A DNA stretch of 56,136 bases from Campylobacterales bacterium. GTDB lineage: Bacteria > Campylobacterota > Campylobacteria > Campylobacterales > Nitratiruptoraceae. The translations under genes were made by a program, and so were the position numbers. The first letter of the stretch is position 1; every line of letters begins with the position of its first letter. The stretch is taken from NCBI GenBank assembly GCA_027082175.1, contig JALWIX010000043.1, positions 1-56,136 on the forward strand. The letters are read 5' to 3'. The notes below the pieces were generated by a model, which saw only the letters and a list, made by a program, of their open reading frames with translations, made no database searches and was not told the DNA's origin. Below, one piece after another: positions 8,452 to 17,374 of this stretch.

Positions 8452-9648
8452 TTAAGAAATAGTGTCTTGGACGCTCCCGTTTTCTACGATTTTTACTCTA
8501 TTTTTCCCTTCTTTTTTAGCTTTGTAAAGAGCTTTATCCACTTTTTCAAAAAGAACGTCGAAATCTTTTTCGGTATTTATCATAGCGCATCCAACTCCAA
8601 AACTACAGGTTATATTTTCGTTTATACCAAAGTCGCTTTCAATGATTTTGATTCTTAAAAAATTAGCTATTTTTTCAGCAATATCAATATTGTCAACCCC
8701 ATCTAATAATATTAAAAACTCTTCGCCTCCCCATCTAATGATTTTATCGTATCTTCTTAGATTATTTTTGACTATTTTAGCTATTTTTTCCAAAACATGA
8801 TCGCCGATTTTATGTCCATACGTATCATTGATCTTTTTAAAATTATCTATATCAAAAAATATAATACATATTTTTTTATGAAAAAATTGTTCTAAGACCG
8901 CTTTTAGGTATTTTCTGTTGTAAACATTTGTCAAATTATCTATAAAAATTTCATTTTGAAATTCCGTAATATCTTGAAAAGTGATGATTATATAATCTTG
9001 AACTTTTTTAACGATTTTTTCAAAAAACTTTACGTTGCCGTTAGAGAGTTCAATAATCTCTTTTTCATTATCTAATGAAAAAGGTTTTTCAAATTTTTTC
9101 ATTAGCTCCTCTAAAGTTGTAAGAGCGCCAAATATATTGAAAAATTTTTGATTATAAAGTTTAATGTGGTCATTTTCTAAAAGCACTATTGCGTCTTCAT
9201 ACTGTTCAAAAAGCATTTTTAACAGTTCAAAATATGCTTGTTGTTCTTTTTTATGGTGTATCATCTTTGCTAAATGATTAAGTTTTTCTATGAGTTTATG
9301 TTTGTTTAATGGTTTTATCATATATCCTTCGGCTCCCAACTCAAGTGCTTCTTTTAAATACTCGCTATCACTAAACGCGGTGATAAATATAACAAAGGCT
9401 TCGGAGTCGATTTTTTTTATCTCCTCCACCATTTTTAAACCGTTCATTTTAGGCATTCGAATATCCGTTATGACTATATCTGGATCGTGTTTTTTAAACA
9501 GCTCCAACCCTTCTTCTCCGTCTTTGGCTACAAAAACTTTTTTAAAATATCTTTTCATCATCTCATAAAAAATTTCTCTTACCGCCGATTCGTCTTCAAC
9601 ATATAGAAGCGATAATTCTTTTAAAAATCTACTAGGTTTAATTTTCAT
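8452..9648 (-). CDS. Response regulator with GGDEF output domain
   Basis: This 398-residue protein has a receiver domain (about 12-130) with the acidic pair in YVEDES, the phosphorylated Asp in IVITDIRMPK, and the conserved Thr (ITAFSD) and Lys (MIKPLN). A linker (about 135-230) precedes a GGDEF domain (about 235-390) with an intact GGEEF active site and an RRYD inhibitory site five residues before it. It is therefore a phosphorylation-controlled diguanylate cyclase, as in PleD and WspR. ATG 9648 lies behind AAGGACTGAG and overlaps the end of the upstream kinase gene by 11 bases, so the kinase is almost certainly its cognate partner. Confidence 0.93.
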   Translation of the reverse strand: MKIKPSRFLKELSLLYVEDESAVREIFYEMMKRYFKKVFVAKDGEEGLELFKKHDPDIVITDIRMPKMNGLKMVEEIKKIDSEAFVIFITAFSDSEYLKEALELGAEGYMIKPLNKHKLIEKLNHLAKMIHHKKEQQAYFELLKMLFEQYEDAIVLLENDHIKLYNQKFFNIFGALTTLEELMKKFEKPFSLDNEKEIIELSNGNVKFFEKIVKKVQDYIIITFQDITEFQNEIFIDNLTNVYNRKYLKAVLEQFFHKKICIIFFDIDNFKKINDTYGHKIGDHVLEKIAKIVKNNLRRYDKIIRWGGEEFLILLDGVDNIDIAEKIANFLRIKIIESDFGINENITCSFGVGCAMINTEKDFDVLFEKVDKALYKAKKEGKNRVKIVENGSVQDTIS

Positions 9649-11662
9649 TCTCAGTCCTTAACTCTATAATAAACTCAGCGCCGTTTTTGCTATTTTTTAC
9701 CTTTATTTTTCCGCCTATTCTTTCGATGATATTTTTTGACATGTACAGTCCTATCCCTGTTCCTTTATCATCTTCTTTTGTTGTAAAATATGGCTCAAAA
9801 ATCCTATCGATAATATTTTTATCGATACCTCCTCCATTATCACGTACTATTATTTGTACCAAATCTTTCTTTTTAGTAAGTTTTATCTCTATAACTCCAT
9901 TGAGTTTTGGATCTTTTTTTCTTCTTTCTTCGATTGCGTCGCGAGCATTTGAGATAAGATTTAGTATAACTTGCATAAATTCGTTTTTGAAGCCTTTTAT
10001 TTTGACTTCATCGAGATTGGTTACTATCTTAATACCTCTATTTTCCAGTTGCGCTTTTTGTAAATCTATAGTTTTTTCTATAGCCTCTTTTAAATTAAAG
10101 ATAGTCTGCTCTTTATCTTTTTTAAAAAAGTTTCTAAAATCGTCTATAGTTTTGCTCATAAAGTTTATGGTTTCCATACTTTTTTCGACAAACTTCTCTA
10201 TCTCTTCTTGCGTTAGTTCTCCGTTTTCAGCTTTATCTTCTAATAGTTGTATATTTAAAGCCAGTGCGTTTAGCGGCTGTCTCCATTGATGAGCTATAGC
10301 TCCTATCATTTCGCCCATTATCGCAAGTTTTGATTGTTGTAGAAGCGCTTTGTCTTTTTCTCTAATCTCTTTAACTTTCTCTTCAACGATTTTTTGTAGA
10401 TTTTTATTGAGTTCTCTTAACTCTTTTGTCTTTTTCTTTACCTCTTCTTCAAGTTTAATAGTAAAAGATTCCAACTCTTTTTTTGAGTCTATAAGACTGT
10501 TTAGCATTATCTGTATAGCTTTTGCCAACTCTTCTATCTCATCACCGGTTTTGATGTCTATTTTATAACGTTTGTTTCCTTTGGTTTTTGTTATCTCTTT
10601 AGCTATTTCGGTTAACTCTTTTATAGGTTTTGTGAACCATAATACCAAGATTATGGTTACTATTGTGATGATTATTGTAATGGTAAAAATATAAAGTAAA
10701 ACTTTTTTTATATACTTGTCCGATCTTTTATTGAAACTCTCTGTTCCGATGCTTTTTAAAATAATCAAAAATCTACCGTTATCTAAAAAGATTTTTTTAG
10801 CTATATAGATTTTATTGTTTTTAAAATGTTTTATATATCTTTTATCGGATAGATATAGCTGTTTTATAAAGGGATAATCATAGACGATTTTATAATCTCT
10901 CCCAAATTCAAAACCGAACTCTTTTTGAGGTTCATTTTCGTTAAAAATATAATACCCTTCTTGATTTGCAAGAAATGTTTTTATGGTTTTGCTTTTTCTA
11001 AGTTTAGGAAAGTTGAATATTTTTGATACGTCGACGTTTATTATAATCATACCAAGTTGATTTTTATTTTCTTCTATTATTTTTCCGACTCTAATAGTTG
11101 GGATGATTGGAAATTCTATATTTCGAAACTCTTTGTTAAGATCAATTTTTGAGATAAAGATATTGTCGTTGCAAATCATTTGCCGGTAATAATCCCTGTG
11201 AGATTTGTTTTGGAGCCGCTCTTGCGGGATCATATCGACTTTATTGTTTTTTTTAATAAGTTTTATAATCTCTTGCCCATTTATATCTAAGATTCTTATT
11301 TGAAAAAAGCCGACGTTTTGAATCATAATAAGCTTTAAAGTGTTTATAACATCTTTTTGATATTGCAAAAACGTTTTGTTGTTTTTTTCGTCGTATTTGT
11401 ATTTATTGTTATAAGCTCTTAAAAAACCCAATATCAACGGATTCGAAGATAAAATAACAATATTGTTTTTAAGCGACTCTATTTTATTATGAATATGATT
11501 TTCATATTCTTGAAGGTCTTTAAAAAGCATATCCGCGCTGTTTTCTATAAATATCTCTTTTGCGTCTTGATATGATAAGTAAGCTAGAGTTACTACCCCA
11601 AAGAAAGAAACAAGCATCACTATTATCGATATCTTAAACGCTAAACTTTTTTTACCTATCAT
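9638..11662 (-). CDS. Membrane sensor histidine kinase
   Basis: This is a 674-residue kinase if it starts at ATG 11662 (AAGG about seven bases upstream); a TTG at 11677 is the alternative. Transmembrane helix 1 is near the N terminus, followed by a long periplasmic region of about 280 residues resembling a double-Cache domain (DINGQEIIKL, ANQEGYYIFNENE). Helix 2 and a HAMP domain (FTKPIKELTEIAKEI) lead to a coiled coil. The histidine box is AIAHQWRQPLNAL, and the ATPase boxes are NLISNARDAI, DNGGGI and GTGIGLYMSK. It overlaps the repeat-protein gene upstream and the REC-GGDEF gene downstream, giving one three-step pathway from periplasm to c-di-GMP. The ligand is unknown. Confidence 0.93.
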   Translation of the reverse strand: MIGKKSLAFKISIIVMLVSFFGVVTLAYLSYQDAKEIFIENSADMLFKDLQEYENHIHNKIESLKNNIVILSSNPLILGFLRAYNNKYKYDEKNNKTFLQYQKDVINTLKLIMIQNVGFFQIRILDINGQEIIKLIKKNNKVDMIPQERLQNKSHRDYYRQMICNDNIFISKIDLNKEFRNIEFPIIPTIRVGKIIEENKNQLGMIIINVDVSKIFNFPKLRKSKTIKTFLANQEGYYIFNENEPQKEFGFEFGRDYKIVYDYPFIKQLYLSDKRYIKHFKNNKIYIAKKIFLDNGRFLIILKSIGTESFNKRSDKYIKKVLLYIFTITIIITIVTIILVLWFTKPIKELTEIAKEITKTKGNKRYKIDIKTGDEIEELAKAIQIMLNSLIDSKKELESFTIKLEEEVKKKTKELRELNKNLQKIVEEKVKEIREKDKALLQQSKLAIMGEMIGAIAHQWRQPLNALALNIQLLEDKAENGELTQEEIEKFVEKSMETINFMSKTIDDFRNFFKKDKEQTIFNLKEAIEKTIDLQKAQLENRGIKIVTNLDEVKIKGFKNEFMQVILNLISNARDAIEERRKKDPKLNGVIEIKLTKKKDLVQIIVRDNGGGIDKNIIDRIFEPYFTTKEDDKGTGIGLYMSKNIIERIGGKIKVKNSKNGAEFIIELRTENEN

Positions 11663-13442
11663 AATTTGCCTTATCAAATAGGAGATTTACCATCTTGTAA
11701 ATTTTTTGAACGTTCTTATATACGTCCGTAGTCGTTTTATCGGTATAGGTTTTGGGAGGTTGAACTATCTCTTCCTCTTCAGCTTTTATGTGTATTAAAA
11801 TTTCGTTAATAGAAGCATTTATTATTCTAAGAGCGTTATAAACTGTGTTTTGAGTTATATCTTTCTCTTTGGGAATTATAATATTGCTTACCCTCATATT
11901 CAATCTTTTTTGCATCTTTTTAATCTGTTCAAATAGAGAAAGTTCAAGCGCAAAAAGGTCTTTTGTAAATTTGTTTTTTATGTTTTTATCTTCTTCAAAT
12001 TTGATTAGTTCCTTTTTTATATGCAGTTTTTTTAACATATATACGACTTTGTTTTCAATTTTTTTTGATAATTTATAAGTTTCATTTGGAGTATACTCGC
12101 CCGCGGTAAGCAGATCGAAGTTATTTGCTATCATCCAAAGATTGTGATATACGTTTGATGGAGTTTTGTCGTTAGGTATATGTTTGTCAAGTTTATATAT
12201 ATATTCGTCAACATTTTTATATCCGCTCTTTTTTAAAAGTATTGTTACTATTCCATCTAATCTTAACACAATCTCGTAAACCTCGTTGGGAGTTATAGGT
12301 CTAATAGGCGATCTTGGGATTTGAGAAGGGTAAAACCCCATCTGCTCTTTTAATCTTATAGCTTTTTCAGTAGCCTCTATAGCTTTTTGATACGCATGGA
12401 TCGGTCTTAAACCTTCTATAAATGGGGCGTTTTTTGGCTTTTGAACAATACCTCTTATATTTTTCAAAAGAGTTATCTTTTTTAAAATCTCTTCGGTGAC
12501 AGCAAAAACGTGATTGGGTGTTTTGTTTAGAGATTTTTGGGAGTATTGTATCAGTTCCTGATCGAAATCGAAAGTTGGCATAAGTAGAGTGGCGTATTTT
12601 AGATTTACTACGACATCGCTTGGGGTTTTGGCTACATCTATCTTTTTTTCTTTAAAATATCTTTCAAATCCTAGTCTATATTTTATTCTTTGAAGTTCGG
12701 CCAAATTATATTGTATTGAATCGTAAACTTCCGTAGGAGTTATGACTTTTTGAGGAACTTCTGGAACATCAGTCGGTTCAATCCAGAGGTGCTTTTCCGC
12801 CTCTCTAACTTTTTTTAAAAATATATATGAGTGTTTTAGTGCGTGGTTTGGATAAAGTCCATCTATATATTTTGGTTTACGCTCTTTTTTATATATATTT
12901 TGCGTTTGGCGCAAAAATTTTACGTTATCAAGTAATTTTAAAGATAACGCGTATACGTCGGTAGGCGTGTAACCGTGAATCCCTAAAAGTTCGTCAAATG
13001 CCAGCGAGATAGACCATAACAGTCTGTATACGTCGTTTGGAGTTTTCCCGGTGTATCTTTTTAGTTTTAAATTTTGCAAGAATTTTTCATTTTTTATAAA
13101 CGGGATTAGTTCCGCCTCAAGCCTTTTTACAATCTCGTAAACATCGGTAGGGGTAATATCTCTAATAGGATATGGAGGGATATATATCTCTCCGTATCCT
13201 TTCATCTGTCGATAAAGATTTATTTTAGAAAGAATTTCCAAAGCTTTTTAGATTACGTGTCTAGGAAATTTATGCTTTTGAGGGGGTACAGTGGGAAAAG
13301 GTTTGTTTATTCCGTTTGATTTTCTAAGATACTCAACGCTTTTTTTTACGAGCATAGCGTATGAAAAAACGTCGCTGGGGGTTTTTATCTTATATGCGAA
13401 AATATAACTTGTTAAAAATATTAGTATAAAGAGAAGTCTCAT
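11652..13442 (-). pseudogene. Secreted TPxDVY-repeat protein, reading frame split by one TAA
   Basis: From ATG 13442 (AAAAGGG eight bases upstream) the frame encodes a signal peptide (MRLLFILIFLTSYIFA) and one repeat. It stops at TAA 13250-13248, then continues in the same frame for 531 codons to 11652. The whole product would be about 598 residues with sixteen motifs of the form (I/K/Y)TP(T/N/S)(D/E)VY. Most lie 38 residues apart, each followed by an amphipathic helix, and they fall into a four-type cycle. The spacing across the stop is also exactly 38 codons. In a paralogous repeat, CAA AAA GCT stands where this gene has TAA AAA GCT, so a C-to-T nonsense change is likely. A TTG at 13241 could start the second part, but that product would lack a signal peptide. 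It overlaps the kinase gene, and a periplasmic sensing or scaffold role is inferred. No known family is recognised. Confidence 0.75.
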
Positions 13443-13580
13443 TGTTCGCCCTTTTTGTAAAAACATATTTTAACAATTTTTTAACACTTTTGCTTAAAGT
13501 ATGTTTAAAAGTTTGAAAAAGTTTTTAAAATGACATTGTTTTGCTTTAATGATATAATTTCAAAAAAAATTGGAGTAAAA

Positions 13581-14606
13581 ATGCCGATTCAAAGAGTTAA
13601 AGAGGCTATTGAAGAGATAAAAAAAGGAAATATGGTTGTTATGATTGACGACGAAGATAGGGAAAATGAAGGGGATTTGGTATACGCCGCGACTTTCAGC
13701 ACTCCTGAAAAAGTAAACTTTATGGCTTCGGAGGCTAGAGGGCTTATCTGCGTTGCCATTTCGAAAAAGATAGCGAAAAATTTAGATTTAGAACCGATGG
13801 TTAAAGATAACAGCTCTCAACATGAAACCGCTTTTACGGTTTCTGTTGACGCTAAAGAAGCTACTACGGGAATATCCGCTTATGAAAGAGATTTAACTAT
13901 AAAACTTTTAGCCTCGCCTCTAAGCGCACCGGAGGATTTCGTAAAACCGGGACACATTTTTCCTTTGGTTGCAAAAGAGGGAGGCGTTTTGGTTAGAACC
14001 GGTCATACGGAAGGTTCGGTAGATATTTGTCGTCTTGCGGGTCTTAGAGAAGCCGCCGTAATATGCGAGATAATGAATGAAGACGGCACTATGGCTAGAA
14101 GAGATGATTTGGAAAAGTTTGCTAAAAAGCATAATTTAAAAATTGTTTATATCTCCGACATAGTTGAATATAGGTTAAGAAACGAATCTTTAGTTGAAAA
14201 GATTGACGAAAAGATAATAGACTTTTTTGACATTAAGGCAAAGAGGGTTGATTTTAAAGATCATTTAAACAATACGCATACGGTAATTCAGTTCTATAGC
14301 CCTCACGAGACCTGCAACGTAAAATTTCATAACGTCTCTTTAGACGTCGATCTTCTTTTAAATCAAAAAAGATATAAGTCGCTAGTAAAATCGGTAGAGT
14401 ATCTCAAAAAAAATAGCGGAGCTTTAGTATTTGTCAACAATTCCGATAAGACCATAGATCAAACGAAAGAGTTCGGTATAGGAGCTCAGATATTGAAAAA
14501 CATAGGCGTTAAAAACATTAAACTTCTAACCACTCAAAAAGGTAAAGAGTTTGTAGGACTCAGCGGATTTGGATTAAATATTGTTGAAGAGATTGAGATA
14601 TCGTAA
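13581..14606 (+). CDS. ribB: 3,4-dihydroxy-2-butanone-4-phosphate synthase (RibBA with decayed RibA half)
   Basis: This 341-residue enzyme converts ribulose 5-phosphate to the four-carbon precursor of riboflavin. ATG 13581 has GGAG seven bases upstream. Residues 1-205 are a complete RibB domain: DDEDRENEGD binds metal, with ARGLICVA, GISAYERD and HTEGSVDICRLAG following. Residues 206-341 are related to GTP cyclohydrolase II (FGIGAQILKNIGVKNIKLLT), but the zinc-binding cysteine cluster and the catalytic core segment are missing. Only the first activity is expected, a state I recall for other Campylobacterota. The gene is divergent from the repeat-protein operon. Confidence 0.9.
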   Translation: MPIQRVKEAIEEIKKGNMVVMIDDEDRENEGDLVYAATFSTPEKVNFMASEARGLICVAISKKIAKNLDLEPMVKDNSSQHETAFTVSVDAKEATTGISAYERDLTIKLLASPLSAPEDFVKPGHIFPLVAKEGGVLVRTGHTEGSVDICRLAGLREAAVICEIMNEDGTMARRDDLEKFAKKHNLKIVYISDIVEYRLRNESLVEKIDEKIIDFFDIKAKRVDFKDHLNNTHTVIQFYSPHETCNVKFHNVSLDVDLLLNQKRYKSLVKSVEYLKKNSGALVFVNNSDKTIDQTKEFGIGAQILKNIGVKNIKLLTTQKGKEFVGLSGFGLNIVEEIEIS

Positions 14607-14713
14607 GATAAAACTTTAAAGAGTATTATTTTTAGGCATTAGTTTTTTTTGCTTAATCAAAGATAACCATATTTTAGTAAAATTGTCGAGAGATATTATA
14701 AAAAGTTGTAATA

Positions 14714-15019
14714 ATGATAAAGAGAGTATTATCCATACTGCTGCTTTGTTCGATGTGTTTCAACGTTTCTCACGCTATTATTTTTAGCGTAATGGATCAT
14801 TGCGAGCATACCGAAGTAAAAGAGTTTATTTTAGAGACTCAAGAAAGCGACGATTGCGGGGATGCTTGCGATTTTCACCATATACTCCATCAAAGCGTAA
14901 TTCCAAACGTTTTTCATCCGGTAATTGAGCGGTTAAAATACTCTAAAAAGATATCTTTCTATCAAAAAATATACAAATCTCCTCTTTTGAAAACCTCATA
15001 CGAACCTCCAAAAGTTTAA
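14714..15019 (+). CDS. Small secreted Cys/His-rich protein heading the metal-efflux operon (CzcI/CrdA-like)
   Basis: This 101-residue protein has a signal peptide of about 21 residues (LLCSMCFNVSHA). The mature part carries clustered potential metal ligands: DHCEH, then DCGDACDFHHILH. Small periplasmic proteins of this kind open other metal-efflux operons (CzcI in Cupriavidus, CrdA before crdB-czcB-czcA in Helicobacter) and are thought to bind metal or modulate the pump. Assignment rests on position, size and ligand content; I cannot claim homology. The ribosome binding site is weak. A TATTAT -10 lies at 14694-14699, and a hairpin separates the gene from the next. Confidence 0.6.
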   Translation: MIKRVLSILLLCSMCFNVSHAIIFSVMDHCEHTEVKEFILETQESDDCGDACDFHHILHQSVIPNVFHPVIERLKYSKKISFYQKIYKSPLLKTSYEPPKV

Positions 15020-15062
15020 CCCCTTTTAGATAAACGTTTTCTCTAAAAATTTAAAAAGGGGT
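15019..15062 (+). promoter_or_regulatory. Hairpin that would cover the ribosome binding site of the next gene
   Basis: ACCCCTTTT (15019-15027) is perfectly complementary to AAAAGGGGT (15054-15062), with a 26-base loop. The right arm contains the purine-rich ribosome binding site for ATG 15067. The hairpin starts at the stop codon of the preceding small gene. It could be a translational switch, or a way of reducing expression of the pump relative to the small protein. Confidence 0.5.
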
Positions 15063-15066
15063 ATCT

Positions 15067-16239
15067 ATGAGACTATTGTTGATTTTTTTGATTCCCATAT
15101 TTATATGGGCCGAATCGGCTATCGATTTTAATACCTTTAAACAGATTGTATTAAAAGAGTCTTTCGTTTTGAAAGAGTCACAGTTAAACATGAAAATTTA
15201 TAAAAAAGAGAAAGATATCTTTTTGCGCTATAAAAACCCTATCCTTGAGATCGAAAAAAGTAGATACGACTCTGAGATTAACATTAAAAACGGGTATAGA
15301 GGAGCTATAAATCAACCTGTTAGGCTTTTTGGAGTTAAAGAGGATATGGAAGTTTATTCAAACTCGAAAATCTATCTTTCCGAGGCAGTATATAAAAAAA
15401 AGAGAGCTCTTTTTTTAAAAGAGTTAGAGAAGGCTTATATCAACTATGTATATAAGAAAAGACTCTATGAACTTATCAAAGAGGAGTTGGAGATTGCCAA
15501 AAAGGTAGTTTCGGTAACAAAAGAGAGACATACAAACGGAACCGTAACTAAAGCTAGGTATTTGCAAGCTTCTTTAGAAGCTGCTCAGATAGAAAATTCG
15601 GTTTTTTTGTATGAGAATGAGCTCTTTTTAGCATATCAAAAGCTTTTACAGATTGCCGGAATTAAAAAAAAGTTCATTTTAAAAGATTTTTTTCTTTACG
15701 ACTTTGATTCTTCAAAAACAAAAAACTTGCAAAGTCCAGATATAAAGATCGCTTTGCTAAAAAAGAGATTTTACCTAGCAGAAGCCAAAATGAAGAGTCG
15801 ATTGTTAAAGGAGATCGAACTTTTTGCGGAGTACGAGAAGGAGTCTGAACAAAAAATTGCTAGATTTGGAATCTCTTTTGAGTTGCCTCTTTTTAACATA
15901 AGAAAAGAGGAGGAACAGATATCTCGTATAAAATCCTTGCAGTCTTCTTTTGAGATGGAATATGTAAAAAATAGCCAAACTACTCAGATAAACGCGTTAA
16001 AAGAGACGCTGGCAAATCTAAAAAAGCTCTTTTCAAGACAAAAAGAGCTCTTAAAAAAAGAGAGCCAATTATTGGAGCTTTTTAAGGAGGGTTATGCGGT
16101 ATCTAAAGGCTCTTTGATAGAACTTTTAGACGCTAAAAACAGGCTTTTGAGAACTAAAAAAGAGATGCTGTCTCTTTTGAAAAAATGTAACGATTACACG
16201 ATAGAGTTAAATTATCTACAAGGATACTACAATGAATAA
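15067..16239 (+). CDS. TolC-like outer-membrane factor of the metal-efflux pump (CzcC/CrdB type)
   Basis: This 390-residue protein has a 15-residue signal peptide ending IWA. Long alternating helices with two similar halves follow (for example KKRLYELIKEELEIAKKVV and SRQKELLKKESQLLELFKEGY), as in the coiled-coil barrel of the TolC family. It is slightly shorter than typical CzcC. It forms the outer-membrane exit duct of the tripartite pump with the next two genes. Its stop overlaps the start of the membrane fusion gene by eight bases. Its own ribosome binding site lies in a hairpin arm. Confidence 0.88.
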   Translation: MRLLLIFLIPIFIWAESAIDFNTFKQIVLKESFVLKESQLNMKIYKKEKDIFLRYKNPILEIEKSRYDSEINIKNGYRGAINQPVRLFGVKEDMEVYSNSKIYLSEAVYKKKRALFLKELEKAYINYVYKKRLYELIKEELEIAKKVVSVTKERHTNGTVTKARYLQASLEAAQIENSVFLYENELFLAYQKLLQIAGIKKKFILKDFFLYDFDSSKTKNLQSPDIKIALLKKRFYLAEAKMKSRLLKEIELFAEYEKESEQKIARFGISFELPLFNIRKEEEQISRIKSLQSSFEMEYVKNSQTTQINALKETLANLKKLFSRQKELLKKESQLLELFKEGYAVSKGSLIELLDAKNRLLRTKKEMLSLLKKCNDYTIELNYLQGYYNE

Positions 16240-17365
16240 AATAGTAGCGATAATATTTATATGCGTATCTCTTTTTGCTTATGAGATTGAAATAAGTAAA
16301 GCGGAGTATAAACTGTTTGGAGAGATTGTTGAGGTAAACGCAAAAGTAGTGCAGTTATCCAATCAAAAGCAAAATATAGTCTCGAGACTGGGCGGACATT
16401 TAGAGAAATATTTTGTAAAACCGGGACAAAAGGTTTATGACGGAGATAAGATCGCTTTAGTTAAATCTTTAGAGCTTGCAAAATTAACCGCTGAGTTCAT
16501 CTACCTATCAAAACAACTAAATTCTGCTAAAAAAAGTTTGGAATCTATAAAAAAACTTTATAAAAAGGGGTTGGCTTCAAAAAAGGAGTTAAATGACGAG
16601 AGTATAAAGGTAGACGAGATTTTGGCAAAGCTATCCGCCGTAGAGTCTCAGCTTATATCTTTGGATATCGAGCCTAAAAAGCTTAAAAAACCTACCGATT
16701 CGTTAGTTATAAGAGCTCACGCGCAAGGAGTGGTAAGTAAACTTTTGACTCCAGCCCATTCAAATCTACAAGCGATGACCACTATAGCTGAGATAGTTAA
16801 AGAAAACGGGTTTTACGCTATTGCGTACGTAAGTTTGAAAGACGCTTTCAATATGGATTCCAATACACGGGGAGAGTTGATAATTGGCGGCAAAACTTAT
16901 CTATGCAGTTTTGAGCAGTTATTACCGAAAGTTGACGAAGAGACTCAAAGAGCTAGAGCTCTTTTTTGGATAGAGAGTCAAAAAGAGAAACTTTTTTTGA
17001 ATGCTTTCGGCGTTATGAGATTGAGTATGAAACCGTTTAAAAGATATGTGACGATCAAGAAGAGCTCTTTAACGATGTTTAAGGGAGAATGGGTGATCTT
17101 TGTTCCACAAGAGGAAGATCACAAAGATAAAGAATCTATTAACGACGTCCATCATCATAAAGAAGAGGGGCATAAAGAACATCTACGCGAAGAACATAAT
17201 GATAGTGGAGTAAAATATCTGCCTTTGGCGATCAAAGTGGTAGATAGTTTTGAAGATAATGTTGCGGTATTGGGAGTAGAGCCAGGAACAGAGTATGTAT
17301 CCAAGGGTGTCTATTTCGTAAAATCTTTACTGCTAAGATCAGAACTTGACGGCCACGGTCATTAA
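16232..17365 (+). CDS. Membrane fusion protein of the metal-efflux pump (CzcB type) with His-rich loop
   Basis: This 377-residue periplasmic adaptor has a signal peptide (residues 1-16). A lipoyl-like half (GGHLEKYFVKPGQKVYDGDK) is followed by a coiled-coil hairpin (about 85-150), the second lipoyl half (VIRAHAQGVVSKL) and beta-barrel domains. Near the C terminus (about 300-330) there is a His/Glu/Asp-rich insertion containing VHHHKEEGHKEH, and the protein ends GHGH, so it can probably bind metal directly. Such His-rich stretches suit zinc, nickel, cobalt or cadmium better than copper. ATG 16232 lies within the end of the outer-membrane factor gene. Confidence 0.9.
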   Translation: MNKIVAIIFICVSLFAYEIEISKAEYKLFGEIVEVNAKVVQLSNQKQNIVSRLGGHLEKYFVKPGQKVYDGDKIALVKSLELAKLTAEFIYLSKQLNSAKKSLESIKKLYKKGLASKKELNDESIKVDEILAKLSAVESQLISLDIEPKKLKKPTDSLVIRAHAQGVVSKLLTPAHSNLQAMTTIAEIVKENGFYAIAYVSLKDAFNMDSNTRGELIIGGKTYLCSFEQLLPKVDEETQRARALFWIESQKEKLFLNAFGVMRLSMKPFKRYVTIKKSSLTMFKGEWVIFVPQEEDHKDKESINDVHHHKEEGHKEHLREEHNDSGVKYLPLAIKVVDSFEDNVAVLGVEPGTEYVSKGVYFVKSLLLRSELDGHGH

Positions 17366-17374
17366 GGAGTGATT

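Noticed and set aside
9687-10289. 200-codon plus-strand open frame opposite the histidine kinase
   Set aside because: It is a shadow of the kinase gene on the other strand, with Ser/Phe/Leu-rich low-quality sequence and no start signals.
11652-13241. Treating the repeat protein as an independent 529-residue cytoplasmic gene from TTG 13241
   Set aside because: The repeat register, the aligned CAA codon in a paralogous unit and the upstream signal peptide all show one original frame.
13530-13580. Seventeen-codon N-terminal extension of the RibBA frame
   Set aside because: ATG 13581 has a good GGAG site and matches the family start; the extension overlaps the promoter region.
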